Positions 25,503 to 34,800 of a stretch of 64,000 nt of DNA are shown in pieces. Position 1 is the first letter of the stretch; the number at the start of each line of letters is the position of its first letter. The translations under genes and the position numbers were made by a program. The notes beneath the pieces were generated by a model. It ran no database searches and had not been told where the DNA came from. It saw nothing but the letters and a program-made list of their open reading frames with translations. Origin of the DNA: Burkholderiales bacterium (GTDB lineage Bacteria; Pseudomonadota; Gammaproteobacteria; Burkholderiales; Burkholderiaceae_C); the NCBI GenBank assembly GCA_016223165.1, contig JACRPO010000017.1:169310-233309 (forward strand), given 5' to 3'.

Positions 25503-26177
25503 ATGCCGCTGCCCAGCCCGCCGATACTGCACAAGGTGCGCAGCGCCCTGCTCGCCGGCGCCACCGGGCTCGTCGGCCGGGCGCTGGCGGCGCAGTGGCC
25601 GGGGCCGCAGCCGCTGCACCTGCTCGTGCGGCGCGAGGTGCCGGCCAGCGGGCCGGGGCAGCGCGTGCACGTGGTCGACTTCGCCGCGCTGCCGCCGCTG
25701 CCGGCCTGCGAATGGGCCTTCTGCTGCCTCGGCACGACCATCAAGGTGGCGGGCTCGCAGGCGGCCTTCCGCGCCGTTGACCACGATGCCGTGCTCGCAT
25801 TCGCGCGCGCCGCGGTGGCCGCCGGGGTCACGCACCTGGCCGTCGTCTCGGCGCTCGGCGCCGATGCGCGCTCGCGCAACTTCTACAGCCGCACCAAGGG
25901 CGAGATGGAGGCGGCGCTGCGCAGCGTGGGCCTGCGCCACCTGGTCATTGCCCGCCCCTCGCTGCTGGCCGGCGACCGCGCCAGTCTGGCGCAGGCACCG
26001 CGCTTCGGCGAGGTGATGGCGCTGGCGCTGACTCGGCCGCTGGCACGCTTCATCCCCAAGGCCTGGCGGCCGATCGAAGCCGGCACGCTGGCGCGCGCGC
26101 TGCTGCGCAGCCTGGCCGACGCGGCGCCCGGCGTCACGGTGCTCGAATCGGCCGCCCTCCAGGACCTGGGCGCCTGA
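25503..26177 (+). CDS. NAD(P)-binding Rossmann protein (atypical SDR)
   Basis: 224-aa atypical short-chain dehydrogenase-like protein. The nucleotide-binding loop is ALLAGATGLVGRAL (residues 14-27), followed by HLLVRREVP. FCCLGTTIKVAGSQAAFRAV and HLAVVSALGADARSRNFYSR match the YbjT/HTATIP2-like group, with the Tyr-x3-Lys-like YSRTKGEME. The ATG at 25503 gives the closest N-terminus; an in-frame start at 25485 is possible. A redox or regulatory role is inferred; the substrate is unknown. Confidence 0.85.
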   Translation: MPLPSPPILHKVRSALLAGATGLVGRALAAQWPGPQPLHLLVRREVPASGPGQRVHVVDFAALPPLPACEWAFCCLGTTIKVAGSQAAFRAVDHDAVLAFARAAVAAGVTHLAVVSALGADARSRNFYSRTKGEMEAALRSVGLRHLVIARPSLLAGDRASLAQAPRFGEVMALALTRPLARFIPKAWRPIEAGTLARALLRSLADAAPGVTVLESAALQDLGA

Positions 26178-26256
26178 TGCGCCCGGGCACCTCACCGGCG
26201 CTGAGCGATGGCCATCACGGCCGCGGGCGAGCCGCCGCATCCGTGAAGCTGCACCC

Positions 26257-27630
26257 GTGAAGCTCACCTTCCTCGGCGCCGCCGACGGCGTCACCGGATC
26301 GCGCCACCTCGTCGATACCGGCGAGCGGCAGATCCTGCTCGACTGCGGCCTCTTCCAGGGCTTCAAGCAGCAGCGCGAGCGCAACTGGACCTGGCCCGAG
26401 GCGCTGCGCGGGCTCGACGCGGTGGTGCTGAGCCACGCCCACCTCGACCACAGCGGCTACCTGCCGGCGCTCGTGAAGCACGGCTTTCGCGGCCCGATCC
26501 ACGCCAGCCCCGCCACCTGCGACCTGGTCGCCGTGCTGCTGCTGGACAGTGCGCATCTACAGGAAGAGGACGCGCGGCGCGCCAACCGCTACGGCTATTC
26601 GCGCCACGCCAAGGCGCTGCCGCTGTACACGAAGGCCGACGCGCGCCGAGCCATCGCGCAGCTGGTGCCGCTGGCACCCGGGCGCGAGTTGAAGATCGGC
26701 ACCAGCCGCATCCGGCTCACCCCCGTGGGTCACCTGCTCGGTGCCTGCGCCGTGCGGCTGGAGCACCGCGGCACGCGCCTCGTCTTCTCGGGCGATGTCG
26801 GGCGCACGCACGACCTGCTGATGCCGCCGCCGATGCCGCCCGAGAGCGCCGATGTGCTGATCGTCGAGTCGACCTACGGCAACCGCGAGCACTGCGTCGA
26901 GGACACGCCGGCGCGGCTGGCCGGCATCGTGCGCGAGACGGTGGCGCGCGGCGGCAGCGTCGTGCTGCCGGCCTTCGCGGTCGGCCGCGCGCAGGCGCTG
27001 CTGCTCGTGCTGCAGCGGCTGCGCGCGGCCGGCGATATCCCGCACGAGTTGCCGATCTTCCTCGACAGCCCGATGGCCGCCGAGGCAACGGCGCTGTACC
27101 GCCGCCACCAGAAGCTGCTGCGCGTGAGCGCGCGCGAGATGGCCGGGCTGCTCGACGGCGTGCGCATCGTCGCCGACGCCGCCGCCTCGATGCGCCTGTC
27201 GGCCTCGCGCTACCCGCGCCTCATCATCTCGGCCAGCGGCATGGCCACCGGAGGCCGCGTGCTGCATCACCTGAAGGCACTGGCGCCGGACGAGCGGCAT
27301 GCCATCGTCTTCGCCGGCTTCCAGGTCGGCGGCAGCCGCGGCGCGCGCCTCGTCGCCGGCGAGCGCGAGGTCAAGATCCACGGCGAGTTCGTGCCGGTGC
27401 GCGCCGCAGTGCACCACCTGCAGGGCTTCTCGGGCCATGCCGACCGGCGCGAGCTGCTGCAGTGGCTGCGCGGCATGGACGGGCAGAAGGGTGCGGGGCC
27501 GGCGTGGACATTCGTCGTGCACGGCGAGGCCGAAGCGTCCGACGCGATGCGCCAGGCCATCGAACGGGAGCTCGGCTGGCGCGATGTGCGCGTACCACAG
27601 TTCGGCGAGACGGTGGCGATCCAGCCGTGA
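26257..27630 (+). CDS. Beta-CASP metallo-beta-lactamase-fold ribonuclease-like hydrolase
   Basis: 457-aa protein of the YSH1/CPSF73-like family. The zinc-binding signature VVLSHAHLDHSGYLP (about residues 53-67) and GHLLGACAVRLEH are in the MBL domain; the beta-CASP domain follows (FAVGRAQALLLVLQRLR, LIISASGMATGGRVLHHL); the C-terminal RNA-specificity part includes VHHLQGFSGHADRRELLQWL. It starts with GTG. Family members are RNA endo/exonucleases; the bacterial single-copy versions are mostly uncharacterised. Confidence 0.93.
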   Translation: MKLTFLGAADGVTGSRHLVDTGERQILLDCGLFQGFKQQRERNWTWPEALRGLDAVVLSHAHLDHSGYLPALVKHGFRGPIHASPATCDLVAVLLLDSAHLQEEDARRANRYGYSRHAKALPLYTKADARRAIAQLVPLAPGRELKIGTSRIRLTPVGHLLGACAVRLEHRGTRLVFSGDVGRTHDLLMPPPMPPESADVLIVESTYGNREHCVEDTPARLAGIVRETVARGGSVVLPAFAVGRAQALLLVLQRLRAAGDIPHELPIFLDSPMAAEATALYRRHQKLLRVSAREMAGLLDGVRIVADAAASMRLSASRYPRLIISASGMATGGRVLHHLKALAPDERHAIVFAGFQVGGSRGARLVAGEREVKIHGEFVPVRAAVHHLQGFSGHADRRELLQWLRGMDGQKGAGPAWTFVVHGEAEASDAMRQAIERELGWRDVRVPQFGETVAIQP

Positions 27631-27673
27631 TCCAGGCGGCGCACCGCCGGCGCGCCGGCCCGGAGCTCTCGGC

Positions 27674-28627
27674 TCACTTGAACTCGCCCTCGCGCATCCA
27701 CTTCGTCGCCACCCACTTCTCGCCGGCGGTGACGGGCGCGCCGCCGTGCAGCGTCTTGGTGCTGGCGTGCGCCTTGTCGTAGCTGAAGAAGACGGCATTG
27801 CCTTTGACCGGCGCGACCGCGACGCCGACGTCGGGGAAGGTGGTGGCGCCGCCGCCTTCCGGGGTGTTGAGGTACATCACCACCGTGCCGACACGCTGGC
27901 CACCGCGCTCGAGGATGCGCGCCGTGCCCGGGTGCACGGGGTCGAAGTAGTCGTGGTGCGGCTTGTATTCGGCGCCCGGGCGATAGCGCAGCACCTGCAG
28001 GCCCTCGCCGTTCTCGAGCGGCCAGTGCACGAGGCTGGCGATGCGGCGCTCGATCCTGTCGATGAGGCCGCTCTCGCCGCGCTCGAAGAACATGCCGTCG
28101 CTGGTGCGCGCCGCGTTGACCTCGCTGCCGCCGGTGGCGTTGTCCACCGTCTCGCTGCGCGAAAGCCGCGGGCCGGCCAGCGCCATCATCTGGTCGCACT
28201 CTTCTTGCGAGAGCAGCCCGCCGAAGACGATGACGCGCGGCTCGGCCATCGACATCAGCACGCGCACGGTATGGCCGTCCACATCGATGAGCGGGCCCTT
28301 GGTCTCGTCGTAGTCGGGGTTGGGCACCGGCACGGCGGGCGGCAAGGTGACGCGCGCCTTGCGCGGGCCCAGTTCGTCCAGGCGGGCGCGCAGCGTCTCT
28401 TCCATCGCGTCGAGCGCCACCTCCTCGTCCCAGCCGGCGGTCTTCATCGCCTGCAGCACGTCTTCGGGGCGGCAGCCGGCCTCGGCCTGCTCGACGATCC
28501 ACTTGCGCAGGTCGTCGGTGACGGCCTGGTTGCCTTTGGCGGCGGTGCCGGCCGCCGCGGCGGCCCCCGTGGGCGCAGTGGCCCGTTCGATCGTCTGCTC
28601 GGTGGTGTGCTCGGTGGTCGCGGTCAT
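27674..28627 (-). CDS. Prolyl 4-hydroxylase-like 2-oxoglutarate/Fe(II) dioxygenase
   Basis: 317-aa protein. Residues about 120-317 form the P4H catalytic domain: substrate-binding NAARTSDGMFF, iron ligands in YKPHHDYFDP (His-x-Asp) and in STKTLHGGAPV (distal His), and a 2-oxoglutarate-binding Lys in GEKWVATKW. The N-terminal 110 residues hold a low-complexity Ala/Thr tail and a helical segment around AEAGCRPEDVLQAMKTAGW that looks like a UBA-like helical bundle. Start at 28627 (MTATTEHTTE); an upstream in-frame Met at 28693 is less likely. Likely hydroxylates a peptidyl proline; the target is unknown. Confidence 0.92.
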   Translation of the reverse strand: MTATTEHTTEQTIERATAPTGAAAAAGTAAKGNQAVTDDLRKWIVEQAEAGCRPEDVLQAMKTAGWDEEVALDAMEETLRARLDELGPRKARVTLPPAVPVPNPDYDETKGPLIDVDGHTVRVLMSMAEPRVIVFGGLLSQEECDQMMALAGPRLSRSETVDNATGGSEVNAARTSDGMFFERGESGLIDRIERRIASLVHWPLENGEGLQVLRYRPGAEYKPHHDYFDPVHPGTARILERGGQRVGTVVMYLNTPEGGGATTFPDVGVAVAPVKGNAVFFSYDKAHASTKTLHGGAPVTAGEKWVATKWMREGEFK

Positions 28628-28715
28628 GGTCAGGGTCGCGCTGGCGGTACTCAAGACCCGCGATTCTGGCCCAGCCGGCGGTGCGCCATGCAACCGGCTG
28701 CTTCAGTGGCGGCTC

Positions 28716-29783
28716 CTAGATCACGATCGGCCGGGTCCGCGTGAAGCGCGCCAGCAAACGTGTCGCCCCCAGCGCGAGCGCAAAGACAGCGGCGGGGTAG
28801 GCGATCTCCCACAGCGGCGACCCGGTGAGCCGGCGATCGAGCGGCTTCAACAGTTCGACGAAGACCATGTGCGAAGCGTAGATGCCGAGCACCCAAGGGC
28901 CGAGCGTCGCGACACGCTGCCAACCCAGCCGCCGCGTGCCCGACAAGGCGACCATCGCCGCGCCGACACCGAACAGGTAGGTGCCGGCCACGTAGTCGCG
29001 CTCCAGCGGCGTGCCCCACATCGTGTGCGCAAGCGAGACCTCGAGCAGATGCAGGAGCAAGCCGGCCAGGGCGAGCACGGCGCCCACCGGGAACCACCCG
29101 GCCGTCGCGCCGCGTCGCTGCAGCCACGCGCCGGTGACGAAGAAGGCGAGCGCGAAGAGGTGGCCGTTCCTGAAGGCCGGGTCGACGTGGAAGCCGAACG
29201 GCGCGTCGGGATAGGCCTGGCCCGCGAGGCCGAGCGCATAGAGCACCGCGGCCAGCACCACCAGCACGCGGCGCAGGCCGAAGTGCATGAAGACGGCGCT
29301 GGTGGCGGCGCAGAATGCAAGCGCCACCAGGAACCACAGGTGCGGGCTCGTGCCCTCCAGCAGCGCGATGGCCGGCCGCTTCACGACCAGGGCCGCGTTC
29401 CAGTAGATCACCTTGAGCGGCCCGAGCGCGCCCTGCTCGAGCGCGCCGAACAGGTTCACCGGCAGCAGGTAGATCGCCGACCAGGCCAGCCAGACGAGCA
29501 GCGCGCGCCGCACCAGGCGCGTCGTGGGCGCGCGCAGCTCGCCTGCCTCGGCGACCTTGCGCGCCCAGAAGTAGCCGGCGACGACGAGGAAGAACGGCAC
29601 CGCGAAGCGCGTCGCCTGGTTGAGCAGCGTCGCGAAGTCGAAGCTGCGGCCGATCGGCGAGGCGGCGTGCTCGAAAGGCGTGGTGTGGATCGCGATGACG
29701 GCAAGGATCGCGCCGACGCGCACGGCATCGACGCTCGCGACGCGCGGGCGCGGCGCGACGTCCACTGACGCGTCCCCCGCCAC
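28716..29783 (-). CDS. Acyltransferase 3 family membrane protein
   Basis: 355-aa polytopic protein with about ten membrane helices. The N-terminus has the family pattern with VDAVRVGAILAVIAIHTTPF (catalytic-type His) and ATRFAVPFFLVVAGYFWARK, followed by SPHLWFLVALAFC. Such enzymes O-acylate cell-surface sugars or other acceptors. The GTG start lies one base past the end of yaaA on the same strand. Acceptor unknown. Confidence 0.9.
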   Translation of the reverse strand: MAGDASVDVAPRPRVASVDAVRVGAILAVIAIHTTPFEHAASPIGRSFDFATLLNQATRFAVPFFLVVAGYFWARKVAEAGELRAPTTRLVRRALLVWLAWSAIYLLPVNLFGALEQGALGPLKVIYWNAALVVKRPAIALLEGTSPHLWFLVALAFCAATSAVFMHFGLRRVLVVLAAVLYALGLAGQAYPDAPFGFHVDPAFRNGHLFALAFFVTGAWLQRRGATAGWFPVGAVLALAGLLLHLLEVSLAHTMWGTPLERDYVAGTYLFGVGAAMVALSGTRRLGWQRVATLGPWVLGIYASHMVFVELLKPLDRRLTGSPLWEIAYPAAVFALALGATRLLARFTRTRPIVI

Positions 29784-29784
29784 G

Positions 29785-30561
29785 TCAGCGGCGCCGGAAG
29801 ACCAGCCGGTCGGGTTCGCTCGCGCCGCGGTCGAGGGCGTAGCCCCCGGTGGCGAAGTCCTCGAGCTGCTGCGGCTTCGTCGCCCGCTTCACGATCGCGT
29901 GGCGCGCCATCATGCCGCGCGCCTGCTTGGCGAAGAAGCTGATGACCTTGTAGCCGCCGCCCTTCCAGTCCTCGAACACGCAGTCGACGACGCGTGCGCG
30001 CAAGGCCTTGCGCAGCGCGGCGCGCCCGTACTCGATCGACGCGAGGTTCACGACCACGGGTTCGGCCTCTTCCGCCTGCCGCTCGTTGAGGTGCTCGGCG
30101 AGCGTGTCGCCCCAGTAGCCGTAGAGGTCCTTCGTGCGCTTCACGCGCAACGCCGTGCCCATCTCGAGCCGGTAGGGCTGCAGGCGGTCCAGCGGGCGCA
30201 GCACGCCGTACAGGCCCGAGAGGATCACGAGGTGCCGCTGCGCCCAGGTCCAGTCGGCAGCCTTCAGGGTGTGCGCCTGCAGGCCCTCGTAGACGTCGCC
30301 GGCGAAGGCCCAGGCTGCCGGGCGGCTGTTGTCGGGCGTGGCCGCGGGCGACCAGGCGGCGTAGCGCTGCACGTTGAGCTCGGCGAGCTTGGACGACAGG
30401 TCCATCAACTTCGCCACCTGCGCCGCCTTCTTCTTGCGCAGCACGCCGACCAGCTCGGCCGCGCGCGGCGTGAAGAGCGGTTCGGTGGCGCGCGCCGCCA
30501 GCGCGCGTGGCACCGCGGTCTCGTAGTCGAGCGTCTTGGCCGGCGAGACGAGCAGCAGCAT
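29785..30561 (-). CDS. yaaA: Peroxide stress protein YaaA (DUF328)
   Basis: 258-aa cytoplasmic DNA-binding protein that limits iron-driven oxidative damage. The start MLLLVSPAKTLDYE and the blocks YGVLRPLDRLQPYRLEMG, LYGYWGDTLAEHLNE and VISFFAKQARGMMARHAI are strongly conserved YaaA signatures. Length is exactly typical. It lies between the M20 amidohydrolase gene (3-base gap) and the acyltransferase gene, all on the minus strand. Confidence 0.97.
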   Translation of the reverse strand: MLLLVSPAKTLDYETAVPRALAARATEPLFTPRAAELVGVLRKKKAAQVAKLMDLSSKLAELNVQRYAAWSPAATPDNSRPAAWAFAGDVYEGLQAHTLKAADWTWAQRHLVILSGLYGVLRPLDRLQPYRLEMGTALRVKRTKDLYGYWGDTLAEHLNERQAEEAEPVVVNLASIEYGRAALRKALRARVVDCVFEDWKGGGYKVISFFAKQARGMMARHAIVKRATKPQQLEDFATGGYALDRGASEPDRLVFRRR

Positions 30562-30564
30562 GCC

Positions 30565-31776
30565 TCAAGCGGCCTTCTTCAGGTACGTCTCGGCCAGCTT
30601 GACCCAGTAGCTCGCGCCGGTGGAGAGCGCCGCGTCGTTGAAGTCGTAGCCCGGGTTGTGCACCATGCAGCCGCCTTCGCTGCCCTCGCCGTTGCCGATG
30701 AAGACATAGCAGCCGGGCACCTTCTCGAGGAAGAAGCTGAAGTCTTCACTGCCGGTCACCGGCTCGCTGTCGAGCAGGCCTTCCGGGCCGAGCCAGTCAC
30801 TCAGCACCTGCTGGCAGAACGCGGTCTCCTTCGGGTGGTTGTAGAGCATCGGGTAGCGGCGCTGGTACTGCACCTCGGCACTGCAACCGAACACCGCCGC
30901 CTGCTGCTGCGCGATCTCGGTGATGCGTTTCTCCAGCAGGTCGCGCACCTCGGGCTTGAACGCACGCACGGTGAGGCGCAGCTCGGCCTCACCCGGGATG
31001 ACGTTGGGCGCATCGCCGGCGAGGAAGGCGCCGACCGTGACGATGCCCATCTGCAGCGGCGGCACGTTGCGCGAGACGATGGTCTGCAGCGCCATCACGA
31101 TGCTCGACGCCGCCACCACGCTGTCGGTGGCGTGGTGCGGCATGGCGCCGTGGCCGCCGGTGCCCCGCACCTTGATGATGGCGGTGTCGGAGCTGGCCAG
31201 GGCGTAGCCCGGCACGGCGGCGAACTTGCCGAGCGGCCGGCCCGGCATGTTGTGCATGCCGAACATCGCCTCGCACGGGAAGAGCTCGAGGAAGCCGTCT
31301 TCGAGCATCCTGCGCGCACCGCCCTGCCCTTCCTCGGCGGGCTGGAACACCATGTGCACGATGCCGTCGAAGCGCTGCGTCGCCGCGAGGTGGCGCGCCG
31401 CCGAGAGCAGCATCGCCGTGTGGCCGTCGTGCCCGCAGGCGTGCATCTTGCCCAGCACCTGGCTGGCCCAGGGCTTGCCGCTCGCCTCCTTGATGGGCAG
31501 CGCGTCCATGTCGGCGCGCAGGCCGATGCGGCGCGTGCTCGTGCCCGCCTTCAGCGTGCCGACGACGCCGGTGACGCCGAGGCCGCGGTGCACCTCGTAG
31601 CCCCAGCGCGCGAGCGACTCGGCGACGAGGTCGGCGGTGGCGTTCTCCTCGTAGGCGAGCTCCGGGTTCTGGTGGATGCGGTGGCGGATGGCCACCATCT
31701 CGGCCTCGTGCGCGCGGATCTCGTCGAGGGCGGGGGCAAGAGTTGCGAGGGCCGAGGCAGGCAGAGCGGCGTTCAT
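30565..31776 (-). CDS. M20-family amidohydrolase (hippurate hydrolase type)
   Basis: 403-aa dinuclear-zinc aminoacylase/hippurate hydrolase-like enzyme that removes acyl groups from amino acids. Conserved parts: IRHRIHQNPELAYEE, LRADMDALPIKE, HACGHDGHTAMLL (metal ligands), FQPAEEGQGGARRM (catalytic Glu pair), RGTGGHGAMPH in the dimerisation domain, and VTGSEDFSFF near the last ligand. The ATG at 31776 is preferred over 31809. Substrate not determined. Confidence 0.93.
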   Translation of the reverse strand: MNAALPASALATLAPALDEIRAHEAEMVAIRHRIHQNPELAYEENATADLVAESLARWGYEVHRGLGVTGVVGTLKAGTSTRRIGLRADMDALPIKEASGKPWASQVLGKMHACGHDGHTAMLLSAARHLAATQRFDGIVHMVFQPAEEGQGGARRMLEDGFLELFPCEAMFGMHNMPGRPLGKFAAVPGYALASSDTAIIKVRGTGGHGAMPHHATDSVVAASSIVMALQTIVSRNVPPLQMGIVTVGAFLAGDAPNVIPGEAELRLTVRAFKPEVRDLLEKRITEIAQQQAAVFGCSAEVQYQRRYPMLYNHPKETAFCQQVLSDWLGPEGLLDSEPVTGSEDFSFFLEKVPGCYVFIGNGEGSEGGCMVHNPGYDFNDAALSTGASYWVKLAETYLKKAA

Positions 31777-31839
31777 GCGCTGGACGTTCGAGGAGGAGGG
31801 GGAACCCATTCTGCATGGTCCGCCGGGTCCGGCTTTGCC

Positions 31840-31864
31840 CCCTCTCCCGCGGGGCGGGGGAGGG
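31840..31864. terminator. GC-rich hairpin, candidate terminator or dispersed repeat
   Basis: Arms ccctctccc (31840-31848) and gggggaggg (31856-31864) pair with one wobble around a 7-base loop, in the gap between the 1268-aa gene's stop and the M20 gene's start. The following gtcggggtgaggg resembles a motif often dispersed between proteobacterial genes. No T-run follows on either strand, so intrinsic termination is uncertain. Confidence 0.4.
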
Positions 31865-31897
31865 TCGGGGTGAGGGTGGGACCGACGCGCGGCGCGC

Positions 31898-34800
31898 TCA
31901 GGCGATGCGCACCGCACGCACCGCCACATGCGGGCTGCCGAGCGTCAGGTCGCGCAGCGGCACCGTGCTGATCGCCACGTCACCCGGCCCGGCGCGCAGC
32001 ACCGCCACGAGCACGATCACCGTGTCCACGGCGAGCTTCGGGCTCGTGGGCAGCGCGAGGTCGAAGGTCACCACGCCCGGGCTCAAGGCATCGAGCGTCT
32101 GCGGCGCGAGGGTCTTGCGCCGCGTGGTGTTGCTGCTGCCGGCATAGTGCCAGCCGCTCGGCAGGGCGGCACTGGCGCCGTCGGCGGAGTTGAGCATCGC
32201 CGCCACCGTCGCCGCCCACGGGATGTTGCCCGGCGCCCAGGTGGCGGGGTCGTTGAAGACGGCCCTCTTCTTCGTCGCCGGGTCGCGCCACCACAGCAGG
32301 GTTACGCGCACGTCGGCGCCGGGCTTGGGCGCGCGCCCCCGCTGGTGCACGACGATGTCCACCTTCCACGGCTTCTGCGCCAGTTGCAGGGCCGCCTGGC
32401 CGATGGTGCCTTCCTGCAGCGCGACGGTGAAGTCATGCAGGTCGGCCTCGGTGGGCGTGGCCGTGCCCCAGGGCTCGGCGACGTTGTTGGCGGCGGTCGC
32501 GTGCAGTTCCCAGAAGGCCTTGTTGATGAAGACCTGGTCCTGGTTCGGCAAGGCCGGTGCGCCGGGCGGCGGCGGCGGCGCGGCGACGTTCGTCGAAGGC
32601 GCGCCGTGGTCACGCAGCACCTCGCTGAAGTACGCATCCCACAGGCCGTTGGCAGCGATGCGCGGATCGTTGGTGCTCTTGCGCAGGGCCGCCTGGAAGC
32701 GCCTGAGCGTGGCCGCGTTCCCCGCCGCCGTGCGCTGCACGTTGGCCGCCGGCGCCGGCAAGGTGGCCGACGGCGCCAGGCGCGGGCGCAGGTCGGGGCT
32801 CGCGTGCCACGAGCGTTGCGTGCTGCCGTCGGCGCGCAGCAGCTTCGCCGTGACGCGATGGCGCAGGTCGCCGCCGTGCACGCGCAGGTAGGTCAATGCG
32901 GGCACCGCCGCCTGGTCGAGGCGCAGCTCCCACACCCCACGCGAGCCGATGGCCGCGCGCAGCAGGCGCAGCGTCACGCCAGGCGACAGCGCATCCTTGA
33001 AGAGCGACAGGTCCTCCACCGGCGCCTCGGGAAGGCCGTTGACGAACATCGTCCACACCCATTTCCAACGGCCGGGTGCCGGCGCGGCGACGAAGCTGCG
33101 CACGCCCATCGCCACGCCCACCGTGGTGCCGACCCACACCTCGTCGGCGCGCTCGGGGTCGACGAGCAACGCGGTCACCGGTGCCGGCAGCGGCTGCCCG
33201 TTGGCGCCCTTGGTGCGCAGCTCGGTCGGGTGCCAGGAACCTGCCCCGGCGACACCGTCGAACCACCACAGCGTATCGACCGCCGTATCCGCCGGGTCGC
33301 CGGTGGTGCCCATGTACAGGGCCCCGGCGGCCGGCGTCGCGCCCTGCGCGGCGATGAAGTTGGGCTCGATCTCGGTCCAGGTGCCGGCCTTGCGCAGCGG
33401 CGCCAGCGGGTCGGGCGGCGTGGCCGGAGACGGCGGCGCCGGATCGCGCTTCTTGGCCTTGCCGCGCGGCGCCGGTGCAGGTGGCGAAGTGGGTGTGGGC
33501 GGTGTCGCCTTGCCGAGCACCGTCGTGCGCGCCCAGGTGCCGGCGCCGCCGGCCTCGTGCGAGCCGGGCGTGCGCGTGTAGCGGTGCAGCGCGGTCTCCG
33601 AGAGCACCCAGGCGGTATCGGCGTCCTGCCAGCGGCAGGCATGCACCTTTTCGCCGAGCGTGTCCTGCGCCGCGTCCAGCAAGGGCGCGACGGCGGGCAG
33701 CGGCGGCGGCGCCGGAATCACCGCCGGCAGCGGGTCGGTGGCAGTGGGCAGCGTCACCCAGTTGGTGCCGAAGTTGTCGGTGTACCAGAGGCGGTCGGTA
33801 CCGACGAGGAACTGCGCGATCGGCAGCACCGGGTTGGGCGCCGTGCCACGCGTGTGGCGAATGACCGCCGGCATCGAGTAGAACGCGGCGCGGCCGTTCT
33901 CGCCGCTCGCCGCCTGCCCGCGGAATAGCGGCCCGGCACTCCAGCTGCCCGCGCTCGACGACCAGGTGCCGTTCGTGTATTGCGCCAGCCAGCGCTCGGG
34001 CGCCGTGGGGTCCATGACGAGGCCGCCGCCGTCGCCGACGACGGCCACGCGCCAGGCGTTGTTCGACAGCCGCACGATGGTGCCGTTGTCCTGCAGGCCG
34101 CACATCATGTCGCCCTCGAACACCGGGTCGGCCGCGATGTAGTTGGTCTCGCTGATCGCCAGGCCACCGTTGCGCGAGTAGAAGCCGGCGGCGCTGCCGG
34201 GCCGGTCGGAGCGATAGACGCCGCCGTCGCAGCCGGCCCACAGCGTGAAGCCGAGGTTGCTGAAGACGAGCGCATGCACGTCGGGGTGCACGCCGATGCC
34301 GACCATCTTGCTCGCCGCGGCGCTGGTGCCGTAGACGAGGCGCGCCGCATTCGTCGGGTCGGCGATGACGCGGTCGCTGACGATGGAGGCGTCGTAGCTG
34401 CGCTGCGCCCCGTCGCGCGTGGTCGTGAGGTCGAGCTCGGCCGGCAGGCGTGGGTCGCCGAGATAACTGCCGGCCATGACGACGCGGTCCTCGTCGCTCG
34501 GATCGACGGCGATGGCGATGTCGTACCAGCCGCTGCCGCGCAGGATGTTGGGCACGCCGCTCACCGCCAGCGCCTGCGGCGCGCCGCCACTGGCGATCGG
34601 GTTGCTGACGCGGAAGAGGCGCGGCGTCACGCCGCCGTCGACGAGCAGCCAGACCTTGGTGGGCGCGCTCGCCGAAGTCTCCGCCGCCGCCAGCACGGCG
34701 CGCGCGGCCGTGAAGCCGAAGGCCGAGTTCGCCGCGTCCAGGGTGACCTGGGTGAAGTTGACCTGGCCGTCGTCGCGCACCCACAGGCCGTTGTTGGCGC